This document shows, piece after piece, positions 6,096-8,983 of a stretch of DNA of 8,983 bases; position 1 is the stretch's first letter, and every line of letters begins with the position of its first letter. The stretch comes from an uncultured Acidimicrobiaceae bacterium. GTDB lineage: Bacteria; Actinomycetota; Acidimicrobiia; Acidimicrobiales; RAAP-2. Under the pieces are notes generated by a model that worked only from the letters and a program-made list of their open reading frames with translations, did not search any database and had not been told where the DNA came from. Position numbers and translations under genes: made by a program. Location: positions 1 through 8,983 of the forward strand of contig CALAYR010000140.1 in the NCBI GenBank assembly GCA_937894805.1, given 5' to 3'.

Positions 6096-6695
6096 TCACG
6101 CCGCTGTAGCACCACAGGCTCGACAGAACCTGTGGTGGGCCTGTCGAGGCGCACCACATGATTGACAGTTTGGCGCACGGTGGGCCTCAGAGCCGCAATG
6201 GGGACAGAACAGCGCAAGTGACGGCATGCTCTGATAGCAGGCGAGGCAGTCAATCTGCTTGGGCTTGCGAGTGGTCACCAAGTAGCGACCGCCACCCATA
6301 AGCCTCAATCCAAATAGGAAGGCGGGTAACCAGAAAACGGCGCTGAAAATTAGCGCAATGAGAGCAAAGCCTCGAGCATTGCCATCGAGCGAGCTGTCCG
6401 CAACATTTTTCAGCATCGCAAGCACCCAGCCGCCGCTACAAAGAAGCAGGTACACACCAAAAAACCTCTTGAAATGGGTTTTAGGACTGATTGCACCACC
6501 AGTCACAAACGCCAAGCCAAATATGAGGATGGACACCCAGAGGATGGAGCTGAAAAGTAGCGCTATGAGAACAGAGGTGACAGTGAAGCCGAACGCAATA
6601 TTGCTGAGCAACAAAAGAACGAAGCCGCCGCTCAAAAGAAGCAGCATCACGCCAAGAAACATCTTGGGCTTGGTTTTAGGACTGTATGTGCCCAT
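6096..6695 (-). CDS. Four-helix membrane protein with C-terminal double zinc ribbon and internal tandem duplication
   Basis: This 199-residue protein is translated from the ATG at 6695, chosen because AGGAGGT lies 5 bases upstream; a TTG at 6710 in the same frame overlaps that site. There are four hydrophobic segments (about 12-34, 38-64, 79-97, 108-131). They are arranged as two copies of one unit: SPKT...FLGV..LLLSGG (5-67) and SPKT...FFGV..LLCSGG (70-136), offset by 65 residues. After a basic linker (RKPK) come two zinc ribbons: Cys150/153/164/167 and Cys177/180/191/194. Such double zinc ribbons on small membrane proteins are common, and most are uncharacterised; the domain often mediates protein or nucleic-acid contact at the membrane. 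Function unknown. It is the first of a likely three-gene minus-strand unit. Confidence 0.85.
   Translation of the reverse strand: MGTYSPKTKPKMFLGVMLLLLSGGFVLLLLSNIAFGFTVTSVLIALLFSSILWVSILIFGLAFVTGGAISPKTHFKRFFGVYLLLCSGGWVLAMLKNVADSSLDGNARGFALIALIFSAVFWLPAFLFGLRLMGGGRYLVTTRKPKQIDCLACYQSMPSLALFCPHCGSEAHRAPNCQSCGAPRQAHHRFCRACGATAA
6288..6488 (-). repeat. Second copy of in-gene tandem duplication (membrane-helix hairpin)
   Basis: Encodes residues 70-136 of the membrane zinc-ribbon protein. It shares with the first copy the 13-mer ggttttaggactg (6477-6489), aaagaagcag (6440-6449) and gccgccgct (6429-6437). All three sit exactly 195 bases from their partners, which shows an in-frame 65-codon duplication. 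This copy carries four extra residues in the loop between its helices. Confidence 0.75.
6495..6683 (-). repeat. First copy of in-gene tandem duplication (membrane-helix hairpin)
   Basis: Encodes residues 5-67 of the membrane zinc-ribbon protein. Its identical words match the second copy at a constant 195-base offset: 6672-6684, 6635-6644 and 6624-6632. At the protein level the shared frame is SPKT-x-x-K-x-F-x-GV-x-LLL-x-SGG, then similar second helices ending in a Gly pair. Confidence 0.75.
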
Positions 6696-6700
6696 GTTGT

Positions 6701-6707
6701 ACCTCCT
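6701..6707 (-). promoter_or_regulatory. Strong Shine-Dalgarno (AGGAGGT) for the membrane zinc-ribbon gene
   Basis: Read on the minus strand this is AGGAGGT, complementary to the 16S anti-Shine-Dalgarno over seven bases, 5 bases before the ATG at 6695. It is the strongest ribosome binding site in the window and rules out the TTG at 6710 as the start. Confidence 0.8.
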
Positions 6708-6753
6708 CAAACAGCTCGGGGTGGATCATTGAACGTCCTTTGAAACGCTAGTT

Positions 6754-6759
6754 TGTCAA
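6754..6759 (-). promoter_or_regulatory. Candidate -35 element (TTGACA) for the minus-strand unit
   Basis: A perfect TTGACA on the minus strand, 58 bases upstream of the ATG at 6695. No good -10 hexamer occurs at 16-18 bases; the nearest AT-rich word, AATGAT, is too far (23 bases). It is a weak candidate only. Confidence 0.25.
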
Positions 6760-6780
6760 CACATCACCTGCAGAACTGAA

Positions 6781-6805
6781 ATAACGCCGATAATGTTCGT
6801 TATGG
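6781..6805 (+). promoter_or_regulatory. Inverted repeats upstream of the crcB pair
   Basis: Two overlapping hairpins can be drawn: ATAACG (6781-6786) with CGTTAT (6798-6803), or CC-ATAA (6787-6793, one bulged G) with TTATGG (6800-6805) around a six-base loop. The site is about 50 bases before the crcB start in the divergent gap. It could be an operator or leader structure, or chance in AT-rich DNA. It does not match the fluoride riboswitch consensus. Confidence 0.25.
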
Positions 6806-6853
6806 TAAGTTATAGATTCATTGCGATTACTGGCTTCCGCTACCTTGGGTCCA

Positions 6854-7309
6854 ATGCCAACCTTCAAACCGACCCACACTCTCCTCGTGCGGCTCCTGGC
6901 CGTGCTGGGTGGCGGGTTTCTCGGAGGAGCACTCCGTTACATGATCCTGACGGACTTCACGTTTACGACCGCGACGGGCTTCGGTGTCTATTTGAAGCCC
7001 TCGTCACTATCGGACTACCTCGACATTCACCTCTTGGTCATTAATACGGTGGGAGTCTTCGTCGCCACCTGGCTACTGCTCGGCGGAATGGGTAATTCCA
7101 GCCCAGACGCCCCAGGAAGGCTTTTTTGGACCACCGGGATACTCGGTGGACTCACCACCTACAGCAGCCTTATTGGCGAACTGGGGCTGATTTGGGGGGA
7201 CAGTCGGCTCCTAGCGGTACTGGTGGGGACAATTGCCCTCGGGGCGGCCTACGGGGCCGGCCTTCTGGCCTTCTGGCTGCGTCGGCGCTGGGGGCAGGGA
7301 AGTCGATGA
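6854..7309 (+). CDS. crcB: CrcB/FluC fluoride channel subunit 1
   Basis: CrcB (Fluc) proteins are four-helix dual-topology membrane channels that export fluoride. The 151-residue product from the ATG at 6854 shows the family pattern: GGGFLGGALRY (19-29) in helix 1, INTVGVF with Asn64 in helix 2, and TTGILGGLTTYSS (93-105) with the helix-3 break. A TTG at 6821 extends the frame but adds non-family residues, so the ATG is preferred; the ribosome binding site is weak. The loop between helices 1 and 2 (about 32-60) is longer than in typical 110-130-residue CrcB proteins. The pore Phe of the GGLTTF motif is Tyr103, and the next conserved Phe is Leu106. It overlaps the second crcB by 4 bases (ATGA), which is common when two subunits form a heterodimer. 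Confidence 0.9.
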   Translation: MPTFKPTHTLLVRLLAVLGGGFLGGALRYMILTDFTFTTATGFGVYLKPSSLSDYLDIHLLVINTVGVFVATWLLLGGMGNSSPDAPGRLFWTTGILGGLTTYSSLIGELGLIWGDSRLLAVLVGTIALGAAYGAGLLAFWLRRRWGQGSR

Positions 7310-7635
7310 TCAGCTTCTCCATGTTTTGCGCCCTTGGCTGCCTGGTCCGCTATGTGGCCGAAGTTTTTGCCGGTCGAGTCGTTCGAATTCAGCGTCTTTG
7401 GGCGACGCTGGCGGTAAATGTCTTTGGGAGCTTGCTAGTGGGCATCGCCAGCCAGCATTTCTTTAGAGAACACAGTCAGGTCCTGGCCTTTTGCGGTGGC
7501 ATGACGAGTTTTTCAGCCGCCATCGCCGCTCCGGCTCACGCCTGGCGTGATGGACCACGACGCTCAGCCATTCTCGTACTGACCACTACCCCGCTGCTGT
7601 GCATCGCGGGCTACACCCTCGGTGCTGCGCTCTAA
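7306..7635 (+). CDS. crcB: CrcB/FluC fluoride channel subunit 2
   Basis: This is a second CrcB subunit of 109 residues, starting at the ATG in the ATGA overlap. AGGGA lies 5 bases upstream, inside the end of the first crcB. Family marks are CALGCLVRY (8-16) in helix 1, LAVNVFGSLLVG with Asn38 in helix 2, and CGGMTSFSA (63-71) at the helix-3 break with Phe69; the second conserved pore Phe is Ala72. The subunit is compact with short loops, unlike its partner. The tandem arrangement with unequal subunits suggests an obligate antiparallel heterodimer in the cytoplasmic membrane, as known for paired crcB genes in other bacteria. The usual Arg/Lys asymmetry between such paired subunits was not analysed. 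Confidence 0.88.
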   Translation: MISFSMFCALGCLVRYVAEVFAGRVVRIQRLWATLAVNVFGSLLVGIASQHFFREHSQVLAFCGGMTSFSAAIAAPAHAWRDGPRRSAILVLTTTPLLCIAGYTLGAAL

Positions 7636-7676
7636 CGAGACCTCCAACAGGTACATGCACGTCATGCCTTTAGACC

Positions 7677-7698
7677 GGTGGAGTTAGTACGCTCCTCC
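7677..7698 (+). promoter_or_regulatory. Hairpin just before the amidase start
   Basis: GGTGGAG (7677-7683) can pair with CTCCTCC (7692-7698) around an eight-base loop, with one T-T mismatch; it ends two bases before the ATG at 7701. No T run follows, so it is not a standard terminator for the crcB pair. It could fold in the amidase leader. The GGAG itself is too far (18 bases) to be the amidase ribosome binding site. Confidence 0.3.
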
Positions 7699-7700
7699 GT

Positions 7701-8900
7701 ATGACCCCTTCACCTTGGCTCAACGATGCAGTCTCCCTGGTCGACGCTTTCCGTTCAGGAACAATCTCTCCTCTCGAAGCACTTGAGGAGTCGTTAGCGG
7801 CGATTGCCAGCTCGCAGCTCAATGCCATTGCCCACCTCGACGCCGACTCTGCCCGAGCCACCGCGGCCACTGCCGATATTTCACTCCCCTTCGGTGGCGT
7901 ACCCATGGGCATCAAAGAACTCGAAGATGTGCAGGGTTGGCCTCAGACTGAGGCCTCGCTGGTCTTTGCCGATCGTATTGCCTCCAATGACAGCATCCAG
8001 GTGCAGCGCCTTCGCGCCGCCGGCGCCGTGATCGCCGCGCAAACTACTGCCTCAGAGTTCGGCGGCATCAATTGCACTCGAACCAAGCTCCACGGCGCCA
8101 CGCACAATCCCTGGATGCAGGGCAAGACGCCGGGAGGTTCTTCCGGTGGATCGGCAGCCGCGGTAGCTGGCGGCCTTCTTCCCATCGCTTCAGGTGGTGA
8201 CGGTGGTGGATCCATCAGAATCCCCGCGGGCTTTACCGGTCTCCTCGGCCTCAAGGGCACCTTCGGAAGAATCCCCCGTGGTCCTCACGCCATGCACCCA
8301 CCGCTCACCGTCAACCTCGGCTGCATGGCTCGCTCGGTGCGTGACACCGCACGATGGTTCGATGTCTGCAACGGCTTTAGCCCCTATGACACCCTGAGCC
8401 TTCCACGCGTCCAGAACTGGGAGGCGCAACTTGGCACCATGAACCTCCGCAACAAGCGCGTGGCGATTGTCTACGACCTTGGTAGCGCCATCGTCGGACC
8501 TAAGCAAATCGCCGTACTTGAAGACCTCGCAAAGTTTCTTGTCCGAGAGGCGCAACTTCAGCAGGTCGATGTACACATTGCATTCCCGCAAGGTGGTCTC
8601 GAGTGGGCGATGTCTAATCTCATTGGGCTCGCCGGCGAACTCGGCGACCGCTACCCCGCTTGCGAGGGCGACCTCACCGGAGAAATCCAACTGGGCATGC
8701 GTCTCGCGCAGGATCTTTCAATCACTTCTGCCGGTGCCACGGAACTCTTCCGAGCCGACATGAACTTCCAAATGGCCGAAATCTTCAACCAGACGGATTT
8801 CATCATCAGTGCCACAAATCCCAGCGTAAGCCATAATTGTAATGCCACTTCCAGGCTCAACAGATGTGCCCGCATTTCTGTTACCAGCACAACTTCCTAG
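7701..8900 (+). CDS. Amidase-signature family hydrolase, truncated at its 3' end by a sequence junction
   Basis: Amidase-signature enzymes hydrolyse carboxamides with a Ser-cisSer-Lys triad. The triad is present: Lys72 in GIKE, Ser147 in TPGGSSGGSAAAVAGG, and nucleophile Ser171 in GDGGGSIRIPAGF. Family similarity continues through residue 374 (DFIISATNP, base 8822) and then stops. The remaining 25 codons to the stop at 8898-8900 (SVSHNCNATSRLN...) are not amidase-like and are antisense to a metallopeptidase frame. Full-length relatives have roughly 450-500 residues, so about 100 C-terminal residues are missing. The start at 7701 is supported by N-terminal homology (LVDAFRSGTISPLEALEE), with no good ribosome binding site. 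The substrate is unknown; GatA is less likely because no gatC or gatB is adjacent. Confidence 0.85.
   Translation: MTPSPWLNDAVSLVDAFRSGTISPLEALEESLAAIASSQLNAIAHLDADSARATAATADISLPFGGVPMGIKELEDVQGWPQTEASLVFADRIASNDSIQVQRLRAAGAVIAAQTTASEFGGINCTRTKLHGATHNPWMQGKTPGGSSGGSAAAVAGGLLPIASGGDGGGSIRIPAGFTGLLGLKGTFGRIPRGPHAMHPPLTVNLGCMARSVRDTARWFDVCNGFSPYDTLSLPRVQNWEAQLGTMNLRNKRVAIVYDLGSAIVGPKQIAVLEDLAKFLVREAQLQQVDVHIAFPQGGLEWAMSNLIGLAGELGDRYPACEGDLTGEIQLGMRLAQDLSITSAGATELFRADMNFQMAEIFNQTDFIISATNPSVSHNCNATSRLNRCARISVTSTTS
8811..8822. other. Probable chimeric junction (amidase / metallopeptidase)
   Basis: The 12-mer gccacaaatccc reads Ala-Thr-Asn-Pro in the amidase on the plus strand and Gly-Ile-Cys-Gly in a metallopeptidase on the minus strand, and both fit their families. 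Homology switches strand and type here, and base composition drops to about 44% GC beyond it. This is what joining through a short shared word would produce. Confidence 0.75.
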
Positions 8901-8983
8901 TGAAGAATTATTGAACGTATGATTTCCTCCAAATTGGTGACCCATTTCATGAGCAACATAATCAATGTCGTAGGCGTCTCCAA
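8811..8983 (-). CDS. Reprolysin-like zinc metallopeptidase (metzincin) core, internal fragment
   Basis: About 57 codons are open from the window's right end on the minus strand (first full codon at 8981). The translation contains AHEMGHQFGGNHTF, the HExxHxxxxxH zinc site of metzincins, followed about 40 residues later by TIMAYAGICG, the Met-turn. Between them, SCAGNRNAGTSVEPGSG matches reprolysin-like (M12B-type) secreted proteases that I associate with Bacteroidota. The frame continues leftward to a stop at 8718-8720, but beyond about 8811 it is only antisense of the amidase. Both ends of the gene are therefore missing. Hand-counted GC from 8821 to 8983 is 71 of 163 bases, clearly lower than the rest. 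It probably derives from a different organism. Confidence 0.8.

Noticed and set aside
6711..6853. Fluoride riboswitch upstream of crcB
   Set aside because: I looked for the GGNGATGG...GTTC pairing and the conserved TGATG..CTCC-type 3' element and found neither on the plus strand; an isolated AAACGCT is not enough.
8190..8690. Minus-strand 166-codon frame inside the amidase
   Set aside because: It is antisense to clearly conserved amidase sequence including the catalytic Ser region, and has no recognisable features of its own.
8718..8810. Leftward continuation of the metallopeptidase frame to its stop at 8718
   Set aside because: This part is antisense to genuine amidase homology; the open frame is accidental beyond the junction.

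Overview
The window looks like a chromosomal stretch from an actinobacterium, most likely of the class Acidimicrobiia. The evidence is moderate to high GC over nearly the whole length, a DUF4193-type acidic zinc-ribbon gene (a family typical of Actinobacteriota), and a short C-terminal helical module ('YD.L.A.Q....L..L....RE.V..YE.ANR.R..IL') seen in many actinobacterial proteins. No rRNA, tRNA, CRISPR array, insertion sequence or phage gene is visible. Genes are tightly packed; the largest intergenic gap is about 160 bases (6696-6853).

Layout. (1) 1-1195, plus: the 3' part of a long ThyX-family protein with two ThyX-like lobes and degenerate signature residues. (2) 1282-2553, plus: an apparent three-gene operon with overlapping junctions: a DUF4193-like acidic zinc-ribbon protein, a small helical protein and a GNAT acetyltransferase. 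(3) 2516-3769, minus: a 417-residue protein with a strongly Arg/Gly-rich linker, converging on and overlapping the acetyltransferase. (4) 3857-5083, plus: a membrane-anchored HtrA/DegP-type serine protease with a PDZ domain, divergent from (3). (5) 5080-6695, minus: a membrane protein with a double zinc ribbon and an internal tandem duplication, a 64-residue hypothetical protein and an RhlG-like short-chain dehydrogenase. (6) 6854-7635, plus: two overlapping crcB genes that probably form a heterodimeric fluoride channel. (7) 7701 onward, plus: an amidase-signature enzyme, cut off after about 374 residues.

The end of the window is abnormal. At about 8811-8822 the amidase homology stops. From there to 8983 the DNA is AT-richer (about 44% GC by hand count) and encodes, on the minus strand, the zinc-binding core of a reprolysin-like metallopeptidase of a type I associate with Bacteroidota. 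This is most simply read as an assembly or amplification chimera. The last ~165 bases should not be treated as part of the same genome until the junction is tested.

The genes are mostly housekeeping or accessory functions (envelope proteolysis, fluoride export, acyl-chain or sugar redox, amide hydrolysis) plus small conserved actinobacterial unknowns. I do not see a convincing new multi-gene system. The most unusual items are the terminal chimera, the degenerate double ThyX-like protein, the duplicated membrane zinc-ribbon protein, and the asymmetric CrcB pair.
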